A DNA stretch of 64,000 nucleotides from Salipiger mangrovisoli (GCF_015223355.1 NZ_JADFFK010000008.1:186001-250000), one strand, 5' to 3'. Counted from the stretch's first letter, positions 8,050 through 16,477 are shown. Numbers and translations are program-made. The notes: generated from the letters alone by a model not told the origin.

Positions 8050-8336
8050 GCTCGGCTCCTTTGAACGGAAAAGAGGGGGGCACACTCCATGCGCCGCCGC
8101 TGCACCACAGGTGCAGCGAGGACGGCAGGAACCGCGCGCCGGGACTCGGGGGAGAACGCCTCGGTCAACGGCTCATCCCTTCTGTTGAAGAGAGGACCGG
8201 TGAATTTCGCGGTCTCCATGTCGATGCCATGCGCCAGCCTGCGGCGCGCGCAGCACCCACCGGCCGGGCGGTTTCCGGCTCGGCGATGTCCTGCAGCATG
8301 GACGTCGCGGAAGGGGGTTTGCATCGCGAGGCTCAT
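8046..8336 (-). CDS. Possible small hypothetical protein coupled at both ends
   Basis: A 96-codon frame whose ATG (8336) overlaps the stop of the preceding GNAT as ATGA and whose stop overlaps the ATG of chorismate mutase as ATGA. This double coupling argues for a real gene. The protein (MSLAMQTPFRDVHAAGHRRA at the start) is Arg/Ala-rich, has no recognisable domain, and its composition is not clearly better than a shadow frame, so it may instead be an untranslated remnant. No clear Shine-Dalgarno was seen. Confidence 0.4.
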   Translation of the reverse strand: MSLAMQTPFRDVHAAGHRRAGNRPAGGCCARRRLAHGIDMETAKFTGPLFNRRDEPLTEAFSPESRRAVPAVLAAPVVQRRRMECAPLFSVQRSRA

Positions 8337-8845
8337 CCGGCGATCTCCGGGTGGCGGTAGATATGGGCCATGTGGCCCAGCACCACTTGCTCGCGCTCGA
8401 AGGTCGCACCGAGCCGCAGCGCCAGCGTCCTCGAGCGGTTGTTCTCGGGATCGACAAGGCTGATCAGCCGGCTCAAGCCGAAGTGCTGCGCCGCGGCAGC
8501 ACGGGCGGCGCTGGCCGCCTCGAACGCGTAGCCGCGCCCCTCGAACTTCGAGAAAATCGAGTAGGCAAGCTCGGGCTCGGGCCATTCGATGTGGTTGAGC
8601 GGCCCGGTGAAGCCGGCCATCTCGCCGCTCTCGCGGTCGGTGACGTGCCAGATGCCGTAGCCGCGGATCTGCCAGTGGCCCGCCGAACGCAGAAGCGTGC
8701 GCCAGACCTGCCCGCGGTCCGCTGGACCGCCGACGAAATGCGAGCGCGGCTCGGCGTAGAAGGCGCACATGGACTCGAGATCGTCCATCTGCGGCGCGCG
8801 CAGGATCAGGCGTTCGGTCTCGATGACGGGGATCTCGATGCTCAT
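8333..8845 (-). CDS. GNAT family N-acetyltransferase (RimJ-like)
   Basis: 170 residues of the GNAT fold, RimJ/RimL (Acetyltransf_3) subgroup: ETERLILRAPQMDDLESMCAF at the N-terminus, ELAYSIFSKFEGRGYAFEAA (acetyl-CoA-binding region) and LISLVDPENNRSRTLALRLG with the conserved Asn-x-x-S-x-x-L. It probably acetylates an N-terminus or small amine. ATG at 8845 overlaps the stop of the upstream GNAT gene (ATGA). The two tandem copies align well along their length and probably arose by duplication. Confidence 0.87.
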   Translation of the reverse strand: MSIEIPVIETERLILRAPQMDDLESMCAFYAEPRSHFVGGPADRGQVWRTLLRSAGHWQIRGYGIWHVTDRESGEMAGFTGPLNHIEWPEPELAYSIFSKFEGRGYAFEAASAARAAAAQHFGLSRLISLVDPENNRSRTLALRLGATFEREQVVLGHMAHIYRHPEIAG

Positions 8846-9372
8846 GCCAGCACCTCCTCGGCGGGAGGGTGGCGATAGAGCATGTCCTCGCCCATGTGAT
8901 AGTTGGTGTAGGTGCGTTCGTAGACCGCGCCCAGCCGTTCCGCCAGCGCCACCGAGCGGGCATTGCCCGGCACGATGTTCGAGGTCAGCGTTCTGAGGCC
9001 GAGGTCCTCGTAGGCGTAGCGGCGCACGCGCAGCGCGGCCTCGGTCGCGACGCCGCGGCCCTCGTAGCCCTCGAAGACCACCCAGCCGATCTCGGGCTCG
9101 GGCCAGCCCTCGGGGTTCCAGATGCCGCAGATGCCAGCGGGCTTGCCGGTCGCCTTGTCCTCGATGGTGAAATAGCCGTAGCCGCGCAGGTGCCAGTGGC
9201 CGACGTTGAGCGCGAACCAGCGCCAGGCGTCGCCGCGGTGGTCGTAGCCGCCGAACCCGTCCGAGCGGTCGCGGTCGAGCAGGAAGCCGATCATGGCCTC
9301 CGCATCCGCGGCTTCCGGGCCACGCAGGATCAGGCGTTCGGTTTCGAGGCGGGGGGCGACGACGAGGCTCAT
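8842..9372 (-). CDS. GNAT family N-acetyltransferase (RimJ-like), tandem paralogue
   Basis: 176 residues, parallel to the gene downstream: RLETERLILRGPEAADAEAM, GHWHLRGYGYFTIEDKATGK, IGWVVFEGYEGRGVATEAAL and NIVPGNARSVALAERLGAVY. The substrate is unknown. Start ATG at 9372 overlaps the stop of the 68-residue gene (ATGA), and its own stop overlaps the next start, so the chain ffh, small gene, GNAT, GNAT is translationally coupled. Confidence 0.87.
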   Translation of the reverse strand: MSLVVAPRLETERLILRGPEAADAEAMIGFLLDRDRSDGFGGYDHRGDAWRWFALNVGHWHLRGYGYFTIEDKATGKPAGICGIWNPEGWPEPEIGWVVFEGYEGRGVATEAALRVRRYAYEDLGLRTLTSNIVPGNARSVALAERLGAVYERTYTNYHMGEDMLYRHPPAEEVLA

Positions 9373-9575
9373 GCGTAGGCCTCCACGCTGCCGTCGGCAT
9401 CGTCTTCGGGAGCGCCGTAGCGCGCGAAGGGGTCGGCCGCGGTGCCCGTGGCGGGGGCGGGGTCTGCGTATTTGGAGAACAATGAAGCGCGCACGCCTTC
9501 CGCGCCGGCCGCCAGTGGGGCGGTCGGGTTCGTCACCTCCTGCGAGGCAAGGGGAAGGGGGCGTTTGTCGTTCAT
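9369..9575 (-). CDS. Small hypothetical protein downstream of ffh
   Basis: 68 residues (MNDKRPLPLASQEVTNPTAP at the start), hydrophilic, Ala/Pro/Asp-rich, without signal peptide or membrane helix; probably disordered. Not recognised. Its ATG overlaps the ffh stop (ATGA) and its stop overlaps the first GNAT start (ATGA). This supports a genuine coupled gene and hints at a role linked to protein targeting or acetylation, but that is only position. Confidence 0.65.
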   Translation of the reverse strand: MNDKRPLPLASQEVTNPTAPLAAGAEGVRASLFSKYADPAPATGTAADPFARYGAPEDDADGSVEAYA

Positions 9576-11095
9576 TTCTTCTTGCCGAACCCGCCGAGGC
9601 CCGGAGGCAGCGCACCGCCGCCCATGCCGGGCATGCCGCCGAGTCCGCCAAGGCCACCGGGCAGCTTGCCGCCCATCGCCTTCGCCGCGGCCTCGATCTG
9701 CTTGGGATCCATCTGCGACGGGTCCATGCCCTCGGGCATGCCACCCTTGCCGAACATGCCCTTCATGGCCTGTTTCAGCATGCCGCCTTTGCCCATCTTG
9801 CCCATCTTCTTCATCATGTCGGACATCTGGCGCTGCATCTTCAGCAGCTTGTTGAGATCCGCCACCTCCATGCCGGCGCCGGCCGCGATGCGTTTCTTGC
9901 GCGAGGCCTGCAGGAGCTGCGGATTGGCGCGCTCCTTCTTGGTCATGGAGTTGATGAGCGCGACCTGCTGGCGCAGGATCTTGTCGTCCAGCCCGGCCTC
10001 GTCCATCTGCTTGGCCATCTTGGCGGCGCCCGGCATCATCTGCATCATGCCCTGCAGGCCGCCCATCTTCATCATCTGCTCGAGCTGCATCTTCAGGTCG
10101 TTCATGTTGAACTGACCCTTCTGGAAGCGCTTCATCATGCGCTCGGCCTGTTCGGCCTCGAGCGTCTGCTGCGCCTTCTCGACGAGCGCGACGATGTCGC
10201 CCATGCCGAGGATGCGGCCGGCGACCCGCTCGGGCTCGAAGGTCTCGAGCGCGTCCATCTTCTCGCCGAGGCCGACGAACTTGATCGGCTTGCCGGTGAT
10301 CGCGCGCATCGACAGCGCGGCGCCGCCGCGGCCGTCGCCGTCCATCCGGGTCAGCACCACGCCCGAGACGCCGATCTTGTCGTCGAACTCGGTGGCGACG
10401 TTGACGGCGTCCTGGCCGGTGAGGCCGTCGACGACCAGAAGCGTCTCGCGCGGGTTCACCACGTCGCGCACGTCGGCGGCCTGCTGGATCAGCTCGGCGT
10501 CGATGTGCAGGCGGCCCGCGGTGTCGAGCATGTAGACGTCGTAGCCGCCGAGGCTGGCCTGGGTCTTGGCGCGCTTGGCGATCGCAACCGGGTCCTCGCC
10601 CTTGACGATCGGCAGCGTGTCGACGCCGATCTGCTGGCCGAGGATCTGCAACTGCTCCATGGCTGCCGGGCGGTTCACGTCGAGCGAGGCCATCAGCACC
10701 TTCTTGCGGTCGCGCTCTTTCAGGCGCTTGGCGAGCTTGGCGGTGGTGGTGGTCTTGCCCGAGCCCTGCAGGCCGACCATGAGAATCGGCGCCGGGGCGT
10801 TGTCGATGCGCAGTGCGCCGGGCTCGCCTTCGCCGGCGAGGGTCGCGATCAGCTCGTCGTGGACGATCTTCACCACCTGCTGGCCGGGGGTCACCGACTT
10901 GGTGACCGACGCGCCGGTGGCCTTCTTCTCGACCGCCTTGATGAACTGGCGGGCGACCGGCAGCGAGACGTCGGCCTCGAGCAGGGCGACGCGCACTTCG
11001 CGCATGGCGGTGCGGACGTCATCCTCGGAAAGGGCGCCCTGCTTGGTGAGGCGGTCGAAGACGCCGCCGAGGCGTTCGGAAAGAGATTCGAACAT
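9572..11095 (-). CDS. ffh: Signal recognition particle protein Ffh
   Basis: 507 residues: N-domain (MFESLSERLGGVFDRLTKQG), G-domain with P-loop GLQGSGKTTTTAKLAKRL, DTAGRL and TRMDGDGRGGAALS, and a Met-rich M-domain (FQKGQFNMNDLKMQLEQMMK) that binds signal peptides and 4.5S RNA. The C-terminus is Gly/Met-rich. It targets nascent membrane proteins to FtsY/SecYEG. Start ATG 11095; an upstream in-frame extension is non-homologous. AAGGAG lies about 12 bases before the start. It heads the minus-strand gene chain running down to rpsP. Confidence 0.97.
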   Translation of the reverse strand: MFESLSERLGGVFDRLTKQGALSEDDVRTAMREVRVALLEADVSLPVARQFIKAVEKKATGASVTKSVTPGQQVVKIVHDELIATLAGEGEPGALRIDNAPAPILMVGLQGSGKTTTTAKLAKRLKERDRKKVLMASLDVNRPAAMEQLQILGQQIGVDTLPIVKGEDPVAIAKRAKTQASLGGYDVYMLDTAGRLHIDAELIQQAADVRDVVNPRETLLVVDGLTGQDAVNVATEFDDKIGVSGVVLTRMDGDGRGGAALSMRAITGKPIKFVGLGEKMDALETFEPERVAGRILGMGDIVALVEKAQQTLEAEQAERMMKRFQKGQFNMNDLKMQLEQMMKMGGLQGMMQMMPGAAKMAKQMDEAGLDDKILRQQVALINSMTKKERANPQLLQASRKKRIAAGAGMEVADLNKLLKMQRQMSDMMKKMGKMGKGGMLKQAMKGMFGKGGMPEGMDPSQMDPKQIEAAAKAMGGKLPGGLGGLGGMPGMGGGALPPGLGGFGKKK

Positions 11096-11547
11096 GGGCC
11101 GTCGGGCTCCTTCTTCTCTGGTCCGTATCTGGTGTGCAGACCCGAAGATGGGGGCCGTGCGGCGTGGAATCAAACGTGACGCCGGGAGCGGAACCTGCCG
11201 GACCCGTGGTTCCAATGCGAAAACGCCTCCGTGGGCGCAACGCGCTGACGGAGGGCGATCCCGGGTCTGGACCCAAGGGACCGGAAGCGATGGGACTCCC
11301 GGTGGATTGCGCGCGATGTACGCCTGCGGGCGCGCGGAGTCAAGTTGGGCCGGTCGGCAGCCCGGTCTCCGCGCGATTTGCCGCCCTGCAACTGCTCGCG
11401 TGCAGGCAAGAAGAGATTGCGGATGCAAAATGGGCACAGTTCGCGCCGGAGCTTGCCTAAGCCGCATTGTTTCGCAATTATTTCTGGCCGACAGGTACGT
11501 TTGACGTTATGTCAAAGACTGAAGACGCTCATTTGATAGGTGCGAAT
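11096..11547. other. Divergent intergenic region between ffh and a small exported protein
   Basis: 452 bases with no convincing gene. It must hold the ffh promoter (minus) and the promoter of the 76-residue gene (plus). The only clear structure is an inverted repeat TTTGAC-GTTAT-GTCAAA at 11500-11516, 31 bases before the plus-strand start. It could be a regulator site or a -35 box (TTGACG). Confidence 0.45.
11500..11516. promoter_or_regulatory. Inverted repeat TTTGAC-N5-GTCAAA before the small exported gene
   Basis: A perfect 6-bp inverted repeat with a five-base spacer, 31 bases before the ATG at 11548. It resembles Crp/Fnr-type half-sites (TTGAC/GTCAA) but the spacing is one base longer than the usual N4. 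No regulator is assigned. Confidence 0.4.
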
Positions 11548-11778
11548 ATGAAATTCAAAGAACTCTTTGCTTCCGCAGCCGTCATCTCCATGATCGGTGC
11601 GTCCGCTGCTCTGGCCGGCTCGCCGGCCGAGGTTGTCGTGGAAGATGACCCCTACGCAGTGGTTCCGGTCGCGATGCCCTCGAGCGGCGCAGCCCTGGCC
11701 GTGGCCGGTGGTCTCGCGGCGCTGGCGCTGATCGCGGCAGCTTCGGATGGCGACAGCTCGGACACCTCGAAGGACTAA
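11548..11778 (+). CDS. Small exported Gly/Ala-rich protein
   Basis: 76 residues. A signal peptide (MKFKELFASAAVISMIGASA, cleavage probably after ALA) is followed by an acidic segment, a hydrophobic Gly/Ala block (SSGAALAVAGGLAALALIAA) and an Asp/Ser-rich tail (SDGDSSDTSKD). The overall plan recalls YjbE-type small exported proteins of exopolysaccharide loci, but the likeness is weak and no family is claimed. Start ATG 11548 begins the signal peptide; an upstream in-frame TTG at 11467 is unlikely. It is monocistronic, with its own terminator. Confidence 0.68.
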   Translation: MKFKELFASAAVISMIGASAALAGSPAEVVVEDDPYAVVPVAMPSSGAALAVAGGLAALALIAAASDGDSSDTSKD

Positions 11779-11819
11779 TCCTTCGGAGATTTCGCTGCGC
11801 TTCTGCGCGGCCTGATCAA

Positions 11820-11842
11820 CGCCCGGCCTCGGCCGGGCGTTT
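11820..11842 (+). terminator. Terminator of the small exported gene
   Basis: CGCCCGGCC (11820-11828) pairs with GGCCGGGCG (11831-11839), followed by TTT. The U-tract is short, so its strength is uncertain. Confidence 0.6.
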
Positions 11843-11980
11843 GTCGTTCGGGGCTCTTGCCGTCCAACGCGATTCCCCAACTGCGTGAGGTTGCAGGGCA
11901 AGACCGGCTCGCGGCTTGCAATCCCGTACCGCTTCGCGCTTTCTAGCGCCAGATCGCGAGGCGGTGCAAAGGAGAAGCCG

Positions 11981-12862
11981 ATGGACAACTGGGACGAGAT
12001 TCGCACCGCCTATCACGTGGCGCGGCTGGGGACCGTCAGCGGCGCCGCCGAGGTGCTCGGGGTGCACCATGCCACGGTGATCCGCCACATCGATGCGCTG
12101 GAGGCGCGGCTTGGTGTGAAGCTGTTCCAGCGCCACGCCCGCGGCTACACGCCGACCGAGGCGGGCAGCGACCTGTCGCGCGTCGCGCAATGCACCGATG
12201 ACCAGTTCCAGCAACTCGTCGGACGCATCAAGGGCCGGGGCGAGGCGGTTTCGGGCGAGCTGCTCGTCACGTCGCTGGTCAATTTCTCGACGCTGATGAT
12301 CGGAGCGCTCACCAGTTTTCGCGAGGCCTTCCCGGATGTCACGGTGCGCTACCTGACCGGGTCGCGGCTGTTCCGGCTGGAATACGGCGAGGCGCATGTG
12401 GCCTTGCGCGCCGGGGCCGCACCGCAGGAGCCCGACAACGTTGTGCAGCCCTTCGACCGGCAGTCGGTCGCGCTCTACGCGGCCAAATCCTACATCGCGC
12501 GCAAGGGCAGGCCCAAGGGTGTCGCGGAATTGGCATCGCATGATTTCGTCGGGTTCGACGATCTCGATTCGCGCGCGCCCTCCAATCGCTGGATGAAGGG
12601 ACATGTGCCGCAGGAGCGCATCGTCTTCCGCACCTCGGACGACCGGGTGCAGTTGCAGGCGATCCGCGCCGGCGCCGGCATGGGCTTCATGTCGGTGACC
12701 GAAGGTGATTCCGATGCGGAGCTGGTGCAGGTGCTGCCGCCGCAAGAGGATTGGTCCTCGCCGCTCTGGCTGGTCACCCATGTCGATCTGCACCGGACGC
12801 CGAAGGTGCAGGCGTTTCTCAAGCACCTCAAGGCCTATGCCGCGGAGCAGGACAAGGCGTGA
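11981..12862 (+). CDS. LysR family transcriptional regulator
   Basis: 293 residues. The N-terminal winged helix-turn-helix is clear (AYHVARLGTVSGAAEVLGVH, TVIRHIDALEARLGVKLFQR), followed by a periplasmic-binding-protein-like effector domain. ATG 11981 is preceded by AAAGGAGAAGCCG. Its last codons overlap the start of a DMT exporter (GTGA), so it probably controls, and is co-made with, that transporter, an arrangement common for metabolite efflux. The effector is unknown. Confidence 0.9.
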   Translation: MDNWDEIRTAYHVARLGTVSGAAEVLGVHHATVIRHIDALEARLGVKLFQRHARGYTPTEAGSDLSRVAQCTDDQFQQLVGRIKGRGEAVSGELLVTSLVNFSTLMIGALTSFREAFPDVTVRYLTGSRLFRLEYGEAHVALRAGAAPQEPDNVVQPFDRQSVALYAAKSYIARKGRPKGVAELASHDFVGFDDLDSRAPSNRWMKGHVPQERIVFRTSDDRVQLQAIRAGAGMGFMSVTEGDSDAELVQVLPPQEDWSSPLWLVTHVDLHRTPKVQAFLKHLKAYAAEQDKA

Positions 12863-13743
12863 CCCTCTCCGGCTCCGGACGCGGCCATCTCGCGATGCTG
12901 GCCTTCTCGGCCGTTGTCGCGGGGTCCTTTTCGCTCGGGTCGATGGCGTCTCCGTATATCGCGCCCGCTGCGTTGAATGCTGCGCGCTTTCTGCTGGCGA
13001 CCCTGGCCATGGCCGGGATCGTCGGCCTGCACGGCGGGATGCCGCGCGCAGCCCTCGCGGCGCCGTGGCGCTACCTGCTGATCGGCGTGCTGATGGCCGT
13101 CTATTTCGTGCTGATGTTCGAAGGGTTGAAGACCGCCGAGCCGGTCAGCATGTCGGCGGTCTTCACCCTGACGCCGGTGATGGCGGCGGGCTTCGGATGG
13201 CTGCTGCTGCGCCAGCGGATGAGCCCGCGCATCGCAGGTGCTCTGGCAATCGGCGGGATCGGGGCGCTGTGGGTGATCTTCCGCGCCGATCTCGGGACAT
13301 TGTTGCGCTTCTCGCCGGGGCGGGGCGAGATGATCTTTTTCATCGGCTGCGCCGCCCATGCGATCTACGCCCCGATGGTGCCGAGGTTGAACCGCGGCGA
13401 GCCGGCGCTGGTCTTCACGCTCGCCACGATGGCGGCGGGAACCTTGGTGCTGCTGCTATGGGGCTGGCGGGACATCCTGGCGACCGACTGGACGGCGCTG
13501 CCCGGCATCGTCTGGGTGACCATTCTCTATACCGCCGTGGCGGCCACGGCGCTGAGCACGGCGCTCATCCAGTTCGCGGCGATGCGGCTGCCGAGCGCCA
13601 AGGTCATGGCCTATACCTACCTGATCCCGAGCTGGGTGATCCTGTGGGAAATCGCGCTCGGGTGGGCCGCGCCGCCGGCATTGGTGCTTGTCGGAGTGGC
13701 GCTGTCAGTGGTGGCGTTGCTGCTCTTGTTGCGCGACGGGTAG
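12859..13743 (+). CDS. EamA/DMT family transporter
   Basis: 294 residues with about ten hydrophobic helices and the internally duplicated EamA layout (LNAARFLLATLAMAGIVGL, VSMSAVFTLTPVMAAGFGWL; second half ALSTALIQFAAMRLPSAKVM, YLIPSWVILWEIALGW). An inner-membrane exporter of amino acids, nucleosides or similar metabolites. The GTG at 12859 overlaps the LysR stop as GTGA; this start places the first helix correctly. Paired palindromic hairpins follow the stop. Confidence 0.87.
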   Translation: MTLSGSGRGHLAMLAFSAVVAGSFSLGSMASPYIAPAALNAARFLLATLAMAGIVGLHGGMPRAALAAPWRYLLIGVLMAVYFVLMFEGLKTAEPVSMSAVFTLTPVMAAGFGWLLLRQRMSPRIAGALAIGGIGALWVIFRADLGTLLRFSPGRGEMIFFIGCAAHAIYAPMVPRLNRGEPALVFTLATMAAGTLVLLLWGWRDILATDWTALPGIVWVTILYTAVAATALSTALIQFAAMRLPSAKVMAYTYLIPSWVILWEIALGWAAPPALVLVGVALSVVALLLLLRDG

Positions 13744-13744
13744 G

Positions 13745-13790
13745 GCAACTCTCTTCGAAGAGAGTTGCAAATTCCTTCGAAGGAATTTGC
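13745..13790. repeat. Two overlapping 24-bp perfect palindromes (bidirectional terminator-like)
   Basis: 13745-13768 and 13767-13790 are each perfect 24-bp palindromes centred on TTCGAA and sharing the GC at 13767-13768. The first centres GAGAG-type arms, the second GGAAT-type arms. They fill the whole gap between the DMT gene stop and the ArsR gene stop, so they likely fold as tandem hairpins ending both convergent transcripts. A mobile or REP-like origin is possible. Confidence 0.75.
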
Positions 13791-13792
13791 CG

Positions 13793-14143
13793 TCAGGCCT
13801 GATCCTCGCGGGCGGGCTCGTCGGTGCTGAGTTCCACCTTCAGGAAGCGCTCGAAGGCGTCCAGGTTGATCGGCTCGAACTGCCCGAAGCCCTGCATCCA
13901 GACCGAGGCCTCGCGCAGCGCGTCGGGCTCGAGCTTGCACCATTTCACCCGGCCGCGCTTCTCCTGGCTGATCAGCCCGGCGCTGGCCAGGATCGTCAGG
14001 TGCTTGGAAATCCCCGCCAGCGACATTTCGAAGGGCTCCGCGACATCGGTCACGGCCATGTCATCCTCGAGCAGCATGGCCAGGATGCGCCGCCGCGTCG
14101 GGTCGGCCAGGGCGGCAAAGACAGTGTCGAGATCGGGTTGCAT
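13793..14143 (-). CDS. ArsR family transcriptional regulator
   Basis: 116 residues with the ArsR-type winged helix: FAALADPTRRRILAMLLEDD, then MSLAGISKHLTILASAGLIS as recognition helix and RGRVKWCKLEPDALREASVW as wing. It has a single cysteine, so neither the metal sites of ArsR/SmtB nor the two-cysteine persulfide switch of SqrR/BigR are present. It belongs rather to the metal-independent subgroup often found beside SRPBCC/AHSA1 genes, though none is adjacent. Convergent with the DMT gene, divergent from atpI. Confidence 0.88.
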   Translation of the reverse strand: MQPDLDTVFAALADPTRRRILAMLLEDDMAVTDVAEPFEMSLAGISKHLTILASAGLISQEKRGRVKWCKLEPDALREASVWMQGFGQFEPINLDAFERFLKVELSTDEPAREDQA

Positions 14144-14393
14144 GGGCTCATAAGCGCCGGAGCGGGGCGGGCCGTCAAGCCGCGCCGTGGCGGAGGTTTC
14201 GGCATTCTTAACTCCGGGGTTGAATATGGATTTGCCCCCATGTTGGCGCTAGCGCCGGGATGCTGCGCTGCAGCTTCCTGTGAGGATTGAATGAAATCAA
14301 TGTGTTGTATAGGTTTTTCAAGCGTTCACGGCGGGTTGACTCAGAGCCCCCCTCCGCATAGCAACTCCGGGAACGTCCGAATGGAGCGACAAA

Positions 14394-14771
14394 GTGGGCG
14401 ATCCCGATCCGAAGCGGCAACTCGACGCGCTGGAGGCGAAGATCGCGGCGGCCAAGGCTGCCCGGGAAACCCGGAAGTCGCACCAGGAGGAACACTATTC
14501 CCAGGCCAACGTCGCCTGGCGAATGGTGACGGAAATGGTGGCCGGTCTCGGGATCGGCTTCGGCATCGGCTACGGCCTGGACACCCTGCTGGGGACCATG
14601 CCGTGGCTCATGGTGCTGTTCACAGTGCTGGGCCTCGTGGCGGGCATCCGCGTGATGTTGCGGACCGCCGCCGAGATCCAGGCGAAACAAACCTCCGGCG
14701 ACGCCGGAGAGGGGCAATCCTCCGGCACGCCCGGAGATGACGAGAAGAGGGATCGCGGCGATGGCGACTGA
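14394..14771 (+). CDS. atpI: ATP synthase accessory protein AtpI
   Basis: 125 residues: a charged helical N-terminus ([19 protein letters not shown]), two membrane helices ([37 protein letters not shown]) and a polar tail. AtpI helps assemble the c-ring and may act as Mg/Ca carrier. GTG at 14394 has GGAGCGAC upstream. The end overlaps atpB by 11 bases. First gene of the F0 operon atpIBEXF. Confidence 0.9.
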   Translation: MGDPDPKRQLDALEAKIAAAKAARETRKSHQEEHYSQANVAWRMVTEMVAGLGIGFGIGYGLDTLLGTMPWLMVLFTVLGLVAGIRVMLRTAAEIQAKQTSGDAGEGQSSGTPGDDEKRDRGDGD

Positions 14772-15540
14772 AGCAGCTCACGGTGCGGAAACGGTGGAAC
14801 ATGCGGCCGGGACCGGCCTGTCGTTCCACCCGATGGATCAGTTCATGATCAAGCCGCTCTTCGGCGACGGCGCCGTGGGCATGTTCACCATCACCAACGC
14901 GACGCTCTGGATGTTCATCTGCATCCTGGCGATCATCGCCGTCATGGTGCTGGGCACCTCGCGCCGCGCGATCATCCCCTCGCGCAGCCAGTCGGTCGCC
15001 GAGCTGGCCTACGGCTTCATCTACAAGATGGTGGAAGACGTCACCGGCAAGGACGGCCTGAAGTACTTCCCCTACATCATGACGCTGTTCATGTTCATCG
15101 TCTTCTCGAACTTCCTCGGCCTGATCCCGATGAGCTTCACCACCACCTCGCACATCGCGGTGACCTGGGTGCTGGCGCTCTGCGTGTTCCTCGGCGTGAC
15201 GATCCTCGGCTTCGTGAAGAACGGCGTGCACTTCCTCGGCCTGTTCTGGGTGACCTCGGCGCCGCTGGCGCTGCGCCCGATCCTCGCCGTGATCGAGATC
15301 ATTTCCTACTTCGTCCGCCCGGTCAGCCACTCCATCCGTCTTGCTGGCAACGTGATGGCCGGTCACGCCGTGATGAAGGTCTTCGCAGGCTTCGCCGCGC
15401 TGGCCATCGTCTCGCCGGTGTCGATCGTCGCGATCACCGCGATCTACGGGCTCGAAGTTCTGGTGGCCTTCATCCAGGCCTACGTATTCACCATCCTGAC
15501 CTGCGTGTACCTCAAGGACGCGCTGCACCCTGCCCACTAA
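14761..15540 (+). CDS. atpB: F0F1 ATP synthase subunit a
   Basis: 259 residues, polytopic inner-membrane protein forming the proton half-channels. The essential arginine is in [14 protein letters not shown]; also seen are [20 protein letters not shown] and [23 protein letters not shown] 14761 lies within the end of atpI, giving translational coupling. Confidence 0.97.
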   Translation: MATEAAHGAETVEHAAGTGLSFHPMDQFMIKPLFGDGAVGMFTITNATLWMFICILAIIAVMVLGTSRRAIIPSRSQSVAELAYGFIYKMVEDVTGKDGLKYFPYIMTLFMFIVFSNFLGLIPMSFTTTSHIAVTWVLALCVFLGVTILGFVKNGVHFLGLFWVTSAPLALRPILAVIEIISYFVRPVSHSIRLAGNVMAGHAVMKVFAGFAALAIVSPVSIVAITAIYGLEVLVAFIQAYVFTILTCVYLKDALHPAH

Positions 15541-15598
15541 GGGCAGGCCGGTCCGGACAACCTCTATCCATCCAAATTCCATCGTAAGGAGAGACTCA

Positions 15599-15835
15599 AT
15601 GGAAGGCGATATCGCAAACCTCGGTCAGTTCATCGGCGCCGGCCTCGCAGGCCTGGGTTCGGGCCTCGCAGCCCTCGGCGTGGGCAACGTTGCTGCAAAC
15701 TTCCTGGGCGGCGCACTGCGCAACCCGTCGGCAGCTGCATCGCAGACCGCCACCCTCTTCATCGGCATCGCATTCGCAGAAGCACTGGGGATCTTCTCGT
15801 TCCTCGTCGCTCTGCTGCTGATGTTCGCCGTCTAA
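15599..15835 (+). CDS. atpE: F0F1 ATP synthase subunit c
   Basis: 78 residues, a helical hairpin: first helix [20 protein letters not shown], polar loop RNP at residues 41-43, second helix with the proton-carrying glutamate 61 ([15 protein letters not shown]). No sodium-binding signature was noticed. Preceded by TAAGGAGAGACTCA. A stable hairpin follows the gene, probably protecting the mRNA so that many c subunits are made. Confidence 0.97.
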   Translation: MEGDIANLGQFIGAGLAGLGSGLAALGVGNVAANFLGGALRNPSAAASQTATLFIGIAFAEALGIFSFLVALLLMFAV

Positions 15836-15860
15836 TCCTTCGGGACCTTATCCTTACGCG

Positions 15861-15890
15861 GGGGCGGCGCCGTCATTGACGGGCCGCCCC
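15861..15890 (+). promoter_or_regulatory. Intercistronic hairpin between atpE and the b' gene
   Basis: A 13-bp GC-rich stem with one bulged base: GGGGCGGC (15861-15868) pairs with GCCGCCCC (15883-15890), and CCGTC pairs with GACGG around ATT. No U-tract follows, so it is not an obvious terminator; a 3'-stabilising or processing hairpin fits its place behind the high-copy c subunit. Confidence 0.55.
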
Positions 15891-15921
15891 AAGTAGAGAC
15901 AACGTTCCGACGGAGGACGAC

Positions 15922-16473
15922 ATGGCGGTCGAACCCATTCAGGAAGAAATGGCCGGTATCTGCGTCGACGCCCATGGTTCCGCCATCGGGATGCCGCAGC
16001 TTTGCGGCGAGTGGATTCCGAACCAGATCTTCTGGCTCATCATCACTCTGGTGGTGATCTTCTTCGTGCTGTCGCGCATCGCTCTGCCGCGGATCGCATC
16101 CGTCTTGGCCGAGCGTCAGGGCACCATCACGAACGACATCTCCGCCGCGGAAGAACTGAAGCGCCAGGCGAAGGACGCGGAAGCGGCCTACGAGAAAGCG
16201 CTTGCCGATGCCCGTGCCGAGGCACAGACCATCGCGCAGAAGACCCGCGACGAGATCAAGGCTAAGCTCGACGCCGCAACGGCCGAGGCGGACGCCAAGA
16301 TCGCCGGGAAAGCGGCCGAGTCCGAAAAGGTGCTCGCCGAAATCCGCGCCTCTGCCGTGGAAAGCGTCGAGGCCGTTGCAAAGGACACCGCGGAAGCCAT
16401 CGTGGCTGCCTTCGGAACCTCTGCCGACCGCGCCGCGATCGATGCGGCCGTGGCCAACCGGATGAAAGGCTGA
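15922..16473 (+). CDS. atpX: F0F1 ATP synthase subunit b'
   Basis: 183 residues: short N-terminus, one membrane helix ([19 protein letters not shown]) and a long charged Ala/Glu/Lys coiled coil that forms half of the peripheral stalk. A separate b' next to b is typical of alphaproteobacteria and photosynthetic organisms. It is also called atpG or atpF2 elsewhere. Four bases separate it from atpF. Confidence 0.94.
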   Translation: MAVEPIQEEMAGICVDAHGSAIGMPQLCGEWIPNQIFWLIITLVVIFFVLSRIALPRIASVLAERQGTITNDISAAEELKRQAKDAEAAYEKALADARAEAQTIAQKTRDEIKAKLDAATAEADAKIAGKAAESEKVLAEIRASAVESVEAVAKDTAEAIVAAFGTSADRAAIDAAVANRMKG

Positions 16474-16477
16474 TCCC

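Noticed and set aside
11108-11130. A further copy of the dispersed element just upstream of ffh
   Set aside because: On the minus strand GATAC and AGAGAAGAAG are present, but the match is weak and coincides with the ffh ribosome-binding site.
13793-14143. The ArsR gene as the persulfide sensor for the ATTC-N8-GAAT sites
   Set aside because: SqrR/BigR need two conserved cysteines. This protein has only one, and no copy of the motif was seen at its own promoter.
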